Notes: generated by a model from the letters alone, not told the origin. A stretch of 64,000 nucleotides of DNA from Clostridiaceae bacterium HFYG-1003 (GCA_024579835.1 CP102060.1:2455558-2519557), one strand, 5' to 3'. Counted from the stretch's first letter, positions 44,156 to 52,410 are shown. A program made the numbers and translations.

Positions 44156-44638
44156 TGTAGTATTCCTCCACGAAATTTTTCCCTTTTCTATCATACAGAA
44201 AAATTACTGAATGTTAACATTGATTCACCAAACTTAACCTTGATTTAACAATGCCCGATTTCATCATATCACAATGGCAAATGACCTGCATTTAAATCTT
44301 CGGATTCAAAAAAAGCCAGTCTAATTATTGAATATGTTTTCACAAATAGTCGGATTCGCTGTTGATTTTGCATAAATCCGCCATATTGCCACATTGTAAA
44401 TATTTACACGGAAAAATTCGTTAAATAACATTCAGGCCCGGAACGGTTCATCGACTCATTGGTGCCGACCGCCCGTTCAGGACCTGAATCATGGGATGTC
44501 TGAACTTTCTCTATCTCTTCATGAAACATGAAGCGAAGGTTTTGCAGAGGCGGCGGCTCCTCCCGGACGTACCGGCACAGGGTCATGCCGAACTACGGAT
44601 TCCCGAGACTCTGGCACTTCTTCGCTGAGCGCCTGCTG
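44156..44638. other. AT-rich intergenic stretch, no gene seen
   Basis: The part near the transporter (44160-44410) is AT-rich and likely carries its promoter. The rest lies just downstream of the Mrp gene stop. One 60-codon frame exists on the minus strand, but it has no family features or ribosome binding site. Confidence 0.45.
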
Positions 44639-45532
44639 TTAGAACAGCGGAATTGATTTCTTCTTATTGGCCTTGTTGCGAGCCATGATCTCTTCCTCAT
44701 CGGAGAGGAAGGCTTCCATTAGCACATCATATTCCGGATTGCCGTGAGCATACTGCTCGGCCTGACCCTCCTCCAGGTATCTGGTGAAGGCGGGATCCAG
44801 CGGCAGTTCGCACAGCAGCTCCAGGCCCATATCCTCCGCGACCTGGGAGGAGGGGTTCTGACTGAAGATATAGTGCTTCTTTGAGCATTCGTCGCACTTG
44901 AAGTAAGCCATGTTCTGGATGACTCCCTTGATCGGAATCTCCCGGGTTTTGATCATGTTGACAATCTTGTTGACGATCATGGTCACCATGTTCTGCGGCG
45001 TGGAGACGACCACAAAGTAATCTACCGGGAACTGAGTCATGATGGAAATGGCGACATCTCCGGTGCCGGGGGGCATGTCAATGAGCAGGTAGTCCAGCTC
45101 GCCCCATTCGGTCTCCTGAAACAGCTGCACCAGCGCGTTGGACAGGATGGGTCCGCGCCACATCACCGGCTGTTCCTCCTCGATCAGGAAGTTCATGGAC
45201 TGGAGCCGGATGCCCAGGCGCGACACCATGGGCGCCATCATCATTACCTCCGGGTCCTCGGTCGGGATGTAACCCGAGCGTCCCTGCTCGACACCAAAGA
45301 ATCGCGGAATGGAAGGTCCCGTAATGTCGGCATCCAGGACACCGACGGATTTGCCCAGCTTCGTCAGGGCAACGGCCAAAAGTCCGGTGACGCTGGATTT
45401 TCCAACGCCTCCTTTCCCCGAGATCACGCCTACGACGTGCTTAATTTTTCCGAATTTCGGCTTAAGCAGTTCACAGGGCTTGTCCTTGAGGCAGTTCGGC
45501 TTCATGGCACAGGTATTGCAAGTAGTCGGCAT
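44639..45532 (-). CDS. Mrp/Nbp35-type P-loop ATPase (Fe-S carrier)
   Basis: A 297-residue ATPase of the Mrp/Nbp35/ApbC family, which assembles or transfers Fe-S clusters. Residues 35-45 hold the deviant Walker A GKGGVGKSSV, followed by DADITGPSIPRFFG and the Walker B-like LLIDMPPGTGD. The conserved CXXC for the bridging cluster is in FKCDECSK near residue 220. Unusually for plain Mrp, the N-terminus has four Cys (CX2CX5CX5C, residues 5-20), which recalls the extra cluster of Nbp35. The C-terminus is Lys-rich. Single gene. Confidence 0.93.
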   Translation of the reverse strand: MPTTCNTCAMKPNCLKDKPCELLKPKFGKIKHVVGVISGKGGVGKSSVTGLLAVALTKLGKSVGVLDADITGPSIPRFFGVEQGRSGYIPTEDPEVMMMAPMVSRLGIRLQSMNFLIEEEQPVMWRGPILSNALVQLFQETEWGELDYLLIDMPPGTGDVAISIMTQFPVDYFVVVSTPQNMVTMIVNKIVNMIKTREIPIKGVIQNMAYFKCDECSKKHYIFSQNPSSQVAEDMGLELLCELPLDPAFTRYLEEGQAEQYAHGNPEYDVLMEAFLSDEEEIMARNKANKKKSIPLF

Positions 45533-45561
45533 ATCGATGTTCTCCTTGATGATTGAAATTG

Positions 45562-45650
45562 AGGGGGCTGTGCCCCCTGGGTCAAAATTGAAATAATGGG
45601 GGCTGTGCCCTCAGGGGCAGATGATGGAACTGACGGGGGCTGCGCCCCAT
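45562..45650. repeat. Three GGGGGCTGTGCCCC-type hairpin units
   Basis: Short palindromes at 45562-45576 (GGGGGCTGTGCCCCC), 45597-45609 and 45634-45647 (GGGGGCTGCGCCCC), spaced about 36 bases apart, with AATTGA repeated in the spacers of the first two. They lie directly upstream of the Mrp start. Confidence 0.75.
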
Positions 45651-45725
45651 TGGTTCTATGATTGAGCTGGCTTACGGCTTACACCAACGCCGGGTTCCGG
45701 CGCGAGGGCAGCTCTTGGGTACAGC

Positions 45726-46529
45726 TTAGAATCCTTCCGGCAACTCATCCGACACCTGGGTCGTCCAGGCCTCGTTGGCGTAGCTGGCGAGGATATAGTA
45801 GCGGATGGTCTTCTTGTTGATGTTGTCCCGGACTTCCACCAGGGCTTTGTAGAGGTTGGTCTTATAGCCCCTGGTCCGGATGTTCATCACTACGTCCGTT
45901 TCCCGGTCGGAATAGACCGGGTGGATGCCCAGACCGTTAAGTTCCAGGTTGAAATCCAGGATTTCGTAGGACATCTGGAATTTGAGCATTTCCTTGTCTT
46001 CATTGATCATGATGCCCAGCGACCGGTCCGGAAAGTCTTCTCGGACCTTGCGCGCCGCTTCCAGGATCGAGCCGTAATAGCCCTGGAAGAAGTCCTGCGG
46101 CTTGCGCAGGGCAAACAGGTTCTTGATCAGGCTGGCATCAATGCGGTTGAGTACCAGGTAGACCTTGTCGTCGTTATAGAAGTTCCCGCCGTCTTCCTGG
46201 GTTCCGACGCCGGAGGTGTAGTAGAACTTGCGCACTTCATTGTCATAGGTCGTAAATTCAAAAATGTAGTCCGGTTCCATGGTGTTGGTCTCTTCCATCG
46301 GCATGGCGGCAGCCAGGGACTCATGGAGCTCCCGGATCGTATCCGCGTCGGTGACCACAAAGCGAAAGCCGATGTCGCGGGTGCTCTGGACCACGATCTT
46401 GGCCAGATTTTCGGGTGTCACCCACTTGAAGTCCTCATTCTGATAGGTCAGCTTCAGCAGCGAGGTGCAGCCTGACAGGGTCAGGACAAAGACCAGTGCC
46501 AGCAAAAGGCTTCTATTGATTTTCTTCAT
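45726..46529 (-). CDS. Putative lipoprotein of unknown function
   Basis: A 267-residue protein with a clear lipoprotein signal (basic MKKINR, hydrophobic core, lipobox LSGC at Cys20). The mature part is mixed alpha/beta with no family I recognise; it contains [17 protein letters not shown], a segment seen in DUF5301-like extracellular proteins, but I do not press that. Its start lies inside the end of rsmA (17-base overlap), so it is translated from the rnmV-rsmA transcript. It should be anchored outside the membrane. Confidence 0.75.
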   Translation of the reverse strand: MKKINRSLLLALVFVLTLSGCTSLLKLTYQNEDFKWVTPENLAKIVVQSTRDIGFRFVVTDADTIRELHESLAAAMPMEETNTMEPDYIFEFTTYDNEVRKFYYTSGVGTQEDGGNFYNDDKVYLVLNRIDASLIKNLFALRKPQDFFQGYYGSILEAARKVREDFPDRSLGIMINEDKEMLKFQMSYEILDFNLELNGLGIHPVYSDRETDVVMNIRTRGYKTNLYKALVEVRDNINKKTIRYYILASYANEAWTTQVSDELPEGF

Positions 46530-47364
46530 GACCCAACCGCTCCTTTATCTCATCGCTGAGCCGGGCGAATTCTTCAATCGTCAGGGTCTCGCCCCGCCGT
46601 CCCGGATCGATGCCGGCTGCGGCAAAAGAGTCGGCCATGATGACCGGATCAATGCCCATAGGTTTCAGGGTGTTGTGCAGGGTCTTGCGCCGCATGGCAA
46701 AGCTCTGGCGCACCAGCTGGAAGAACAGCTGCTCATCCTTGGGGGCAACCCGCCTCTGGCTGCGGCGATCCAGCCGGATGACCAGCGAATCCACCTTAGG
46801 CTGAGGAATGAAGGAGACCGGCGTGACCAGGCGGATCAGTTCCGTATCGGCATAATAGGATATCAGCACCGACAGCGAGCCATAGTCCTTGGTCCCCGGC
46901 CCGGCGTTCAGACGCATGGCCACTTCCTTCTGAATCATAATGGTAATGCTCTGCCAGGGGAAATCCTCTTCCAGCAGGCGCAGCAGGATGGGAGTCGTCA
47001 CGTAGTACGGCAGATTGGCCACGACTTTCACCGGAGCTCCCTGCGTCAGCGCCTTCAGATCCGTCTTGAGGACATCGCCTTCAATCAGCCGGAAGTTGTC
47101 ATAGTTTTTCAGTTCTTCCTTCAGAATCGGGATCAGAGCCGAATCAATTTCGACGGCAGTTACCTGACCGGCTGCCTCGAGCAGTGCCCGGGTCAGCGTG
47201 CCGACACCCGGTCCGATCTCGATGACATGATCTGCCTTCGTTATGTTGGATCCCTCGATGATATCTCGTACCACGGTGGGATCCACCAAAAAATTCTGGC
47301 CCAGCGATTTGGTAAATCGAAAGCCATATTTTTTGACCAGTTCTTTTGTATTTAATCGTTCCAT
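46513..47364 (-). CDS. rsmA: 16S rRNA dimethyladenosine transferase RsmA (KsgA)
   Basis: A 283-residue SAM-dependent methyltransferase that dimethylates two adjacent adenosines in helix 45 of 16S rRNA. Visible are [14 protein letters not shown], the SAM loop [15 protein letters not shown], the acidic end of strand 2 VEIDSALIP, and catalytic [11 protein letters not shown]. The C-terminal domain carries [14 protein letters not shown]. It follows rnmV by 12 bases, the conserved Bacillota order, and overlaps the lipoprotein gene downstream. Confidence 0.97.
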   Translation of the reverse strand: MERLNTKELVKKYGFRFTKSLGQNFLVDPTVVRDIIEGSNITKADHVIEIGPGVGTLTRALLEAAGQVTAVEIDSALIPILKEELKNYDNFRLIEGDVLKTDLKALTQGAPVKVVANLPYYVTTPILLRLLEEDFPWQSITIMIQKEVAMRLNAGPGTKDYGSLSVLISYYADTELIRLVTPVSFIPQPKVDSLVIRLDRRSQRRVAPKDEQLFFQLVRQSFAMRRKTLHNTLKPMGIDPVIMADSFAAAGIDPGRRGETLTIEEFARLSDEIKERLGHEENQ

Positions 47365-47376
47365 AGATACTCCTGT

Positions 47377-47919
47377 TTATTGATCTCCGGACAAGGTGCC
47401 GGCGACCCGTTCGAATTCTTCCCGGCTGATGCCGTAATTGTTCAGTCTGGACAAAAGCGTTGAGGCACTGCCATAGCCGACGCCCAGCTTTTTGCCCAGC
47501 GCTTCGCGCCGCTTCTTTGAATCGGCCCGCCCCATCAGGCCATGGGCCATCAGATCCCGGGTCGTGAACTCCTCGCGCGCTTCGCAGGTCGAGGCATGGG
47601 CAGTAGCCAGCGCCCGCCGGATGCTCTCCGGATTGGCGTTTTCCACACCGATATCGCCTTTTCTGGTGCCTTCTTCGCGCATGATATAGGCATGCCGGAC
47701 TCCGGGACAAAGGGCTTCGATGCGCCGCCGGATCGTTTCTCCCGCATGATCGGGATCCGTCAGTACAATGACGCCCCGCTCCCTGCCGGCTTTCTGAATC
47801 CGCCGGATCGTTTCGCCCGTGATGCCAAACCCGTGGACCGCGATCACCTCTGCCTCAACGGCCTGTTTTACGGCAGTCACATCGTCCCGGCCTTCCACCA
47901 CAATGATTTCTTTGATCAT
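47377..47919 (-). CDS. rnmV: Ribonuclease M5
   Basis: A 180-residue enzyme that trims both sides of 5S rRNA precursors. A Toprim domain fills the N-terminal half: VVEGRDDVTAVKQAV and VLTDPDHAGETIRRRI carry the catalytic Glu and DxD-type acids. The C-terminal part (GLMGRADSKKRREALGKKLG) is the conserved DUF4093 segment of RNase M5. ATG at 47919 was preferred to a start 19 codons earlier; GGAAGCAGG lies just upstream. An insertion sequence sits 88 bases upstream of the start. Confidence 0.95.
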   Translation of the reverse strand: MIKEIIVVEGRDDVTAVKQAVEAEVIAVHGFGITGETIRRIQKAGRERGVIVLTDPDHAGETIRRRIEALCPGVRHAYIMREEGTRKGDIGVENANPESIRRALATAHASTCEAREEFTTRDLMAHGLMGRADSKKRREALGKKLGVGYGSASTLLSRLNNYGISREEFERVAGTLSGDQ

Positions 47920-47950
47920 ATCCTGCTTCCTTTCCCAAAGTCTCCTATTT

Positions 47951-47980
47951 ATTATAGCGGATTTTTCCCTGCCCACACAA
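47951..47980 (-). promoter_or_regulatory. Candidate promoter of rnmV-rsmA-lipoprotein operon
   Basis: On the minus strand TTGTGT (47975-47980), an 18-base spacer and a perfect TATAAT (47951-47956). It lies between the insertion sequence and rnmV, so these genes can still be transcribed despite the insertion. Confidence 0.6.
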
Positions 47981-47998
47981 AAAATCGCAGTCGTCTCT

Positions 47999-48007
47999 CC
48001 TCCGGTC
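47999..48007. repeat. Left 9-bp target-site duplication
   Basis: CCTCCGGTC immediately outside the left inverted repeat; the identical nonamer is found immediately outside the right end at 50189-50197. Confidence 0.92.
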
Positions 48008-48039
48008 TAGGATAAACGCATCAATTAGCCTTCATTTTA

Positions 48040-48073
48040 ACCGACAAATGACTTCCCCTTGTTATTTGTCGGT
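48040..48073 (+). terminator. Hairpin inside the left end of the insertion sequence
   Basis: ACCGACAAAT pairs with ATTTGTCGGT around a 14-base loop, followed by a T run. Placed before the first gene, it would stop transcription entering from outside, a known way elements avoid activation by neighbours. Confidence 0.7.
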
Positions 48074-48088
48074 TTTTAGCACATAATT

Positions 48089-48109
48089 GTATTACATACT
48101 ATGTAATAC
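48089..48109. promoter_or_regulatory. Operator-like palindrome before the insertion sequence genes
   Basis: GTATTACAT and ATGTAATAC, nine-bp perfect arms around ACT, lying eight bases before AAAGGTGGTG and the first start codon. Its place at the likely promoter suggests a binding site for a repressor, possibly the element's own first protein. Confidence 0.55.
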
Positions 48110-48125
48110 AAAAGGTGGTGAAGGC

Positions 48126-48752
48126 ATGGCTGATTATCCCGATTGGGTGCTTAAACATAAGAAACCAGGTACCTACATCAACGTCGTCAAAGGTAAGTAC
48201 TATCTGTATGCCGCCCATTCGGAGCGGATCAAAGGTACAGACAAAGTTCGGCGGGTCAGTGATGGTTATCTGGGTCGGATCACTGAGGAAGATGGCTTGA
48301 TCCCGCCCAAGGACAAAGTGAATGAGCCACCGGTTGTTTTGGAGTTTGGCATGTCCACAACGGTTCTTACCATCTGCGAGAACATCCACAAAGGCCTGCG
48401 CCGTACTTTCACCAAAGCTGGTGACCTGGTCATGGCAGCATCCATCCTCTCGTTTTTGTATGGAACTTACGACTCTCTTCTGTTCAAACAATCCTATCTA
48501 TCCAGGCGCTTCCCAGACCTTGATTTTGACGCGGTTCTGACAAAGCCCCAAGAGTTTGGGATCCAGCGGAGTCAATTGATGATCCGGGACACAATGGCTA
48601 GACACTTTGGTGAGGATCTTCCAACCGTGATGCTCCTTTTTCCTCTGGTCTACATGGTCAGCATCAATGACCGGGTTTACCGTTCCGCGGAACCCGAGGT
48701 CACCAGACAACTACGATTGAAATATAACTTGAAGTGGGAGGACCAGCTATGA
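48126..48752 (+). CDS. Accessory protein of the insertion sequence, unknown function
   Basis: A 208-residue protein encoded inside the mobile element. Residues 1-75 (HKKPGTYINVVKGKYYLYAA, then KVRRVSDGYLGRI) resemble the short beta-rich N-terminal segment found in some IS4/IS1634-type transposases. The rest is mostly helical with no catalytic DDE motif that I can see. ATG at 48126 follows AAAGGTGGTG. Its stop overlaps the transposase start (ATGA), so both are made together. It may help DNA-end binding or regulate transposition, but that is a guess from position. Confidence 0.8.
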   Translation: MADYPDWVLKHKKPGTYINVVKGKYYLYAAHSERIKGTDKVRRVSDGYLGRITEEDGLIPPKDKVNEPPVVLEFGMSTTVLTICENIHKGLRRTFTKAGDLVMAASILSFLYGTYDSLLFKQSYLSRRFPDLDFDAVLTKPQEFGIQRSQLMIRDTMARHFGEDLPTVMLLFPLVYMVSINDRVYRSAEPEVTRQLRLKYNLKWEDQL

Positions 48753-50047
48753 GCAAGATTTGCAGACCCATCCTGGAATACCGGGAAGTCATCAAAGCCA
48801 CCGGCATAACCATTGACGAGTACACCCCTCCCCAAAAGATCATGAAGCGTTTTATTCGCCTGTTCCGGGAGATCGAAGATGTCAGGATCCAGGCGATGAC
48901 CGACTACCCGCTCGAGGAGATCCTGGTGATCGCCTTTCTGGCGGTGCTTGGCAATGCCTCGAGTTGGAATGAGATCGAGCGGTTTGGCAATGCCAAGCAC
49001 AAGTGGCTGAAAAAATTCCTGAAGCTGAACAATGGGATTCCTTCTCATGACACGTTTCGCCGGGTCTTCTCACTGATTGCCTCGGAGCAGCTGGAAAAGG
49101 CTACTGTACTGTTTCTAATGGAGAATATGGCTGTCCTCAGGAAGTCTTTGGGCATCAAATCATCGGTACGTCAACTGTGCATTGATGGGAAAGAAGAACG
49201 CGGTACGGGACGCAAAGCCGGTACTGATCAGGAGATCCGTAATCTGCAGACTCTGCATATCTACGATGCCTCCAATGGCGTCTGCATAGTCTCTCATCAG
49301 ATCGACAGCAAAACCAATGAGATCCCCGCTGCCCAGGAAGCACTCAAAATGCTCCAACTCAAAAATGCCATCGTCACCTTTGATGCTCTGCACACGCAGA
49401 CCAAAACCATCGGAATCATCATGGAGCGAGGCGGAAACTATGTTGGTGCCCTGAAGGGTAATCAGGGAAAATTGGCACTGGCTGCCGCTGAATCCTTCAC
49501 GGAGAAGAATAAAGTCAGAATTCGAAAAGCTGGAAAGAATTATTACGAGACCACTGAAAAATCTCACAGTCAGATTGAAACCAGGCAGTTCTATATGACC
49601 AAGGCCATTGATCTGGATAAGGAGTGGCAGGGGCTTCGTAATTTCATCTGTTACGAGAAAAGGATATTCAGCACAATAACCGGCAAAGAGAGCACTGAAA
49701 TCCGATACTATATCACCAGTCTCAATGATGTTGAACTCGGCGGAGACGCGATCCGGGGGCATTGGAGTGTGGAAAACCAGCTGCACTGGCATCTGGACTA
49801 TACCTTCCACGAAGACGACAACACGACAGTGGATCGACAGGCGTTCACCAATTTGAGCATCCTCAATAAGATGGCCTTGTCCCTGTTCAAACTGGTCCAG
49901 CCACTGATGAAAAAGAACAGCAGTATCCGGCTGATCCGGAAGGATTTCTCCTGGGGATTCGAAGATAATCTGGCTAAGCTGCTCAATTCCTTTGACGAGA
50001 ATGTCTTGAAAAACGCTTTAGAAAATGCAAATTTGAATAGAAAATAG
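48749..50047 (+). CDS. ISAs1 family transposase
   Basis: A 432-residue DDE transposase. The N-terminal family segment (YPLEEILVIAFLAVLGNASSWNEI..., IPSHDTFRRVFSL) is followed by the catalytic core: first Asp in CIDGKEERG, second in IVTFDALHTQT, and the Glu in HWSVENQLHWHLDYTFHEDD, the exact style of ISAs1 members. No frameshift or stop is visible and all three acidic residues are present. ATG at 48749 has GGGAGGACC upstream and overlaps the stop of the accessory gene. Confidence 0.95.
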   Translation: MSKICRPILEYREVIKATGITIDEYTPPQKIMKRFIRLFREIEDVRIQAMTDYPLEEILVIAFLAVLGNASSWNEIERFGNAKHKWLKKFLKLNNGIPSHDTFRRVFSLIASEQLEKATVLFLMENMAVLRKSLGIKSSVRQLCIDGKEERGTGRKAGTDQEIRNLQTLHIYDASNGVCIVSHQIDSKTNEIPAAQEALKMLQLKNAIVTFDALHTQTKTIGIIMERGGNYVGALKGNQGKLALAAAESFTEKNKVRIRKAGKNYYETTEKSHSQIETRQFYMTKAIDLDKEWQGLRNFICYEKRIFSTITGKESTEIRYYITSLNDVELGGDAIRGHWSVENQLHWHLDYTFHEDDNTTVDRQAFTNLSILNKMALSLFKLVQPLMKKNSSIRLIRKDFSWGFEDNLAKLLNSFDENVLKNALENANLNRK

Positions 50048-50109
50048 GGATCTTGGAGAAAGCGACAAAAACCTTGGGGAAAGTGCGCTCCAAAATCACC
50101 TTTCAAGCT

Positions 50110-50149
50110 GAAACTGTCCCCTGGCCTGTAATGGCCAGGGGACAGTTTC
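50110..50149. terminator. Hairpin inside the right end of the insertion sequence
   Basis: A 17-bp perfect stem (GAAACTGTCCCCTGGCC and complement) with a 6-base loop, 62 bases after the transposase stop. It should end the transposase transcript and shield it from opposing transcription. Confidence 0.8.
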
Positions 50150-50188
50150 CTTTAAGGTTATGTTGTTTGAATTGATGCGTTTGTCCTA

Positions 50189-50197
50189 CCTCCGGTC
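50189..50197. repeat. Right 9-bp target-site duplication
   Basis: CCTCCGGTC directly outside the right inverted repeat, identical to 47999-48007. Confidence 0.92.
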
Positions 50198-50256
50198 AGA
50201 CAATTTCAATTCTGACAGGCAGCCTCTCCCTCCTGACCGGGTCAGACGAAAAATAA

Positions 50257-50284
50257 CCGGGCAGCGGCGGTGAGCCGTGCCCGG
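50257..50284 (-). terminator. Terminator of yabE
   Basis: CCGGGCA pairs with TGCCCGG, with a tail TTATTTTTCG on the minus strand, 15 bases after the yabE stop. Confidence 0.65.
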
Positions 50285-50298
50285 ATAGCTGATCTTTC

Positions 50299-51393
50299 CT
50301 ATTTGACGTAGCCTTTGATTTTCTTCAAGCCCATGTTGTTTACTCTGGCCAGGTAGGTGCTGTTTGATTCTCCGCTTCTTCTGGGGATGAACACATCCAG
50401 GCGGGTGGAGCTGTAGAAGTTGCTGCCGCCGCGATCCTTGACGGTAAAGGTGCCCCAGCCGGAGAGATAGATTTTCTTTCCCAGCGAGTAGTAGTTGGAA
50501 GCTACCATGCCGTAGCGCAGGCTTTCACCGGTCGCTGTAATGGTATATCCGCCATTCTCGGAAGGCAGATTGGTGTAGAAGGACAGCGTGAAGGTCTTCC
50601 AGTTCTTGTCGGAATCAGAATCGGTATCGGTAGTGCTGACCTTTTTCGCCACCGGTTTTTTAACTTCCGGCGCTTTCCTGACTTTGACGACCGGCTTCTT
50701 TTCCACTGCGACGGTTTTTTTGACCACCACCGGTTCCTTGGTTCCCACCAGGATGGTCTCGGCAACGGGCAGGCTTTCCACATAATCTGAGAGAATTTCT
50801 TCGCCTGTCAGCTGGCCATCCACATATACCATGCGGCGGGTAGAAATCCGTTGTCCCATCTGGCCGGAACGCTCAACCTTTTCTTCGCCTTTGGGAAGAT
50901 CCGCGGTCTGTACTCTGGTCTGGCCGTAGGCCACCGGAATGACTTTGGTCTGTTCCATGATTCGAACTCGCGACAGGATGAGTTTCATGCCCTCGGTGAC
51001 CGGGGCAGTGAGTTCAGAACTGAGGCGGTCATGCTCGCCTCGGCTGAGGTTCATTTCCTTCAGCAGGGCTGCCACGTTGTCTGCCTGTGTGACTCTCTCA
51101 TACAGAAGACCGTCGGCCATGACGCTGACGTTTCTCGCTTTTTCTATCATAATATGGTCGGTCTGGTGCAGCTGATCCGTCAGGGCGACATTCAGTTCGT
51201 CCTGCGGTCCTACTTTTACGCCGATTTCTTCCAGCAGTTCTCCGACCCGATCCTTTGAAGTGAAATAAGTACGGGATGTTCCATTGACATCGACCTGAAC
51301 CCGATTCACCTGATTGTAGGGAACCTGAGTTGAGGTGATCATCAAGCCGGCGGACAGCGCCAGGCTGGTGGTGATCTTTAGGATATGTATCAA
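50299..51393 (-). CDS. yabE: YabE-like G5 and 3D domain cell-wall protein
   Basis: A 364-residue secreted protein. A signal-anchor helix (about 4-22) is followed by two DUF348 ubiquitin-like repeats (about 33-125), a G5 domain (about 140-212: VEKVERSGQMGQRISTRRMV), a Lys/Val/Pro-rich linker, and a C-terminal 3D domain (about 275-350), with the Asp-rich KDRGG and RLDVFIPRR regions. The family includes Rpf-like or lytic-transglycosylase-like wall enzymes. The start is TTG at 51393 after GGAGG. It sits between tatD and rnmV as in B. subtilis. Peptidoglycan remodelling is the expected role. Confidence 0.93.
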   Translation of the reverse strand: MIHILKITTSLALSAGLMITSTQVPYNQVNRVQVDVNGTSRTYFTSKDRVGELLEEIGVKVGPQDELNVALTDQLHQTDHIMIEKARNVSVMADGLLYERVTQADNVAALLKEMNLSRGEHDRLSSELTAPVTEGMKLILSRVRIMEQTKVIPVAYGQTRVQTADLPKGEEKVERSGQMGQRISTRRMVYVDGQLTGEEILSDYVESLPVAETILVGTKEPVVVKKTVAVEKKPVVKVRKAPEVKKPVAKKVSTTDTDSDSDKNWKTFTLSFYTNLPSENGGYTITATGESLRYGMVASNYYSLGKKIYLSGWGTFTVKDRGGSNFYSSTRLDVFIPRRSGESNSTYLARVNNMGLKKIKGYVK

Positions 51394-51504
51394 GGGGATT
51401 TACCTCCATAGTGAACAGTTTTTTCTGTTTCTGTCTCTATTTTTGCGTGCCGTTTTTCGACGGCTACAAGAATTCATTATAGGGAACACGCCTTGATCCG
51501 TCAA

Positions 51505-51548
51505 AAAAACAGGAAAAACCATTGGTGTACCTGGGTTTCTCCTGTTTT
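51505..51548 (-). terminator. Terminator of tatD
   Basis: AAAACAGGA pairs with TCCTGTTTT, extended by an AAACC/GGTTT pairing, and followed on the minus strand by seven T. It lies in the tatD-yabE gap. Confidence 0.75.
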
Positions 51549-51614
51549 CCGACTCTATTTATGAATAAATTGTTAACTAAAAATTGAGGCTTCTTTACAA
51601 CTTTCTTTATTTAA

Positions 51615-52385
51615 TCAGGTTGTCATTCCGAAAAACCGCAGGGCGTTGTCATGCAGGATTCGGGCCGTTTCATCCACAGCCAGCCCTTTGATTGCGGCAA
51701 TGGCCTCGATGACATAGGGGATATAGTCGCTGCGGTTACGCTTGCCGCGGTATGGGACCGGGGTCAGGTACGGCGCGTCCGTTTCGGTCAGCAGGTACTC
51801 CAGGGGCGTTTCGCGGATGACTTCCGGCAGCTTTTTGGCATTCTTGAAGGTGGCCACCCCGCCGATTCCCAGGAAGATGCCTTGGCGGACAGCAAGCTCT
51901 GCGATCTCGGGCGAACCGGAAAAGCTGTGCAGCACAAACTTCAGGTCCCGGTGCTGTTCCAGAAGATCCATGATGTCCCCATAGGCATCGCGAACATGCA
52001 GTATGACTGGCTTTGCGGCTTCCCGAGCCAGTTCGAACTGACGAACCAGGATCTCCTTTTGCCACTCCCGGGAAGGATTGTCTTCCCAGTAATAGTCCAG
52101 TCCGATTTCCCCGACTGCCACCACCCGATCATGCCGAAGCAGCTCCCGGAGTCTTTGCTCCACTTCATCCGTGTAGTCGCGCCCGTCTGAGGGATGAATG
52201 CCCAGGGCCGCATAGACAAACGGATACTCCTGCGCCAGATGTAAAGTCCGCTCCACCGATGCCCAGGAAGAGGCGCAGTTAACCACATGGGTCACGCCCT
52301 GGCGGTGAATTTCCGAGAGTACCACCGGACGATCTTCCTCATAGGCTTCATCATCATAATGGGCGTGTGTATCAAAAATTTTCAT
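51615..52385 (-). CDS. tatD: TatD family metal-dependent hydrolase
   Basis: A 256-residue TIM-barrel hydrolase: metal ligands in FDTHAHYDDEAY (His6, His8), GEIGLDYYW (Glu), ILHVRDAYGD (His), VLHSFSG (His) and TETDAPYLTP (Asp). TatD enzymes are 3'-5' nucleases for DNA or RNA ends, and the bacillary YabD is of this type. ATG at 52385 with GGAGACAAC upstream. Located between metS and yabE, its conserved neighbours, though here metS is four kilobases away because several genes lie in between. Confidence 0.95.
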   Translation of the reverse strand: MKIFDTHAHYDDEAYEEDRPVVLSEIHRQGVTHVVNCASSWASVERTLHLAQEYPFVYAALGIHPSDGRDYTDEVEQRLRELLRHDRVVAVGEIGLDYYWEDNPSREWQKEILVRQFELAREAAKPVILHVRDAYGDIMDLLEQHRDLKFVLHSFSGSPEIAELAVRQGIFLGIGGVATFKNAKKLPEVIRETPLEYLLTETDAPYLTPVPYRGKRNRSDYIPYVIEAIAAIKGLAVDETARILHDNALRFFGMTT

Positions 52386-52410
52386 AAGTTGTCTCCTTTA
52401 CAGTGATGAA

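Larger units (their letters stand above)
48008..50188 (+). mobile_element. Complete ISAs1-like insertion sequence with an extra gene
   Basis: A 2181-bp element. Its ends are 19-bp inverted repeats, TAGGATAAACGCATCAATT at 48008-48026 and its complement with one mismatch at 50170-50188, flanked by a 9-bp direct repeat CCTCCGGTC. It holds an accessory gene (48126-48752) and an ISAs1-type transposase (48749-50047) overlapping by ATGA. Hairpins lie inside both ends, and an operator-like palindrome lies before the first gene. ISAs1 elements normally have one gene, about 1.2-1.5 kb in total, and duplicate 8-10 bp. All parts look intact, so it may be active. Confidence 0.93.

Noticed and set aside
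44404-44586. 60-codon minus-strand frame after the Mrp gene
   Set aside because: No ribosome site, no hydrophobic or family pattern, and low plausibility next to AT-rich intergenic DNA.
45562-45650. GC-rich hairpins considered as a terminator series
   Set aside because: They lie upstream of the nearest start codon, not after a gene, and lack T runs.
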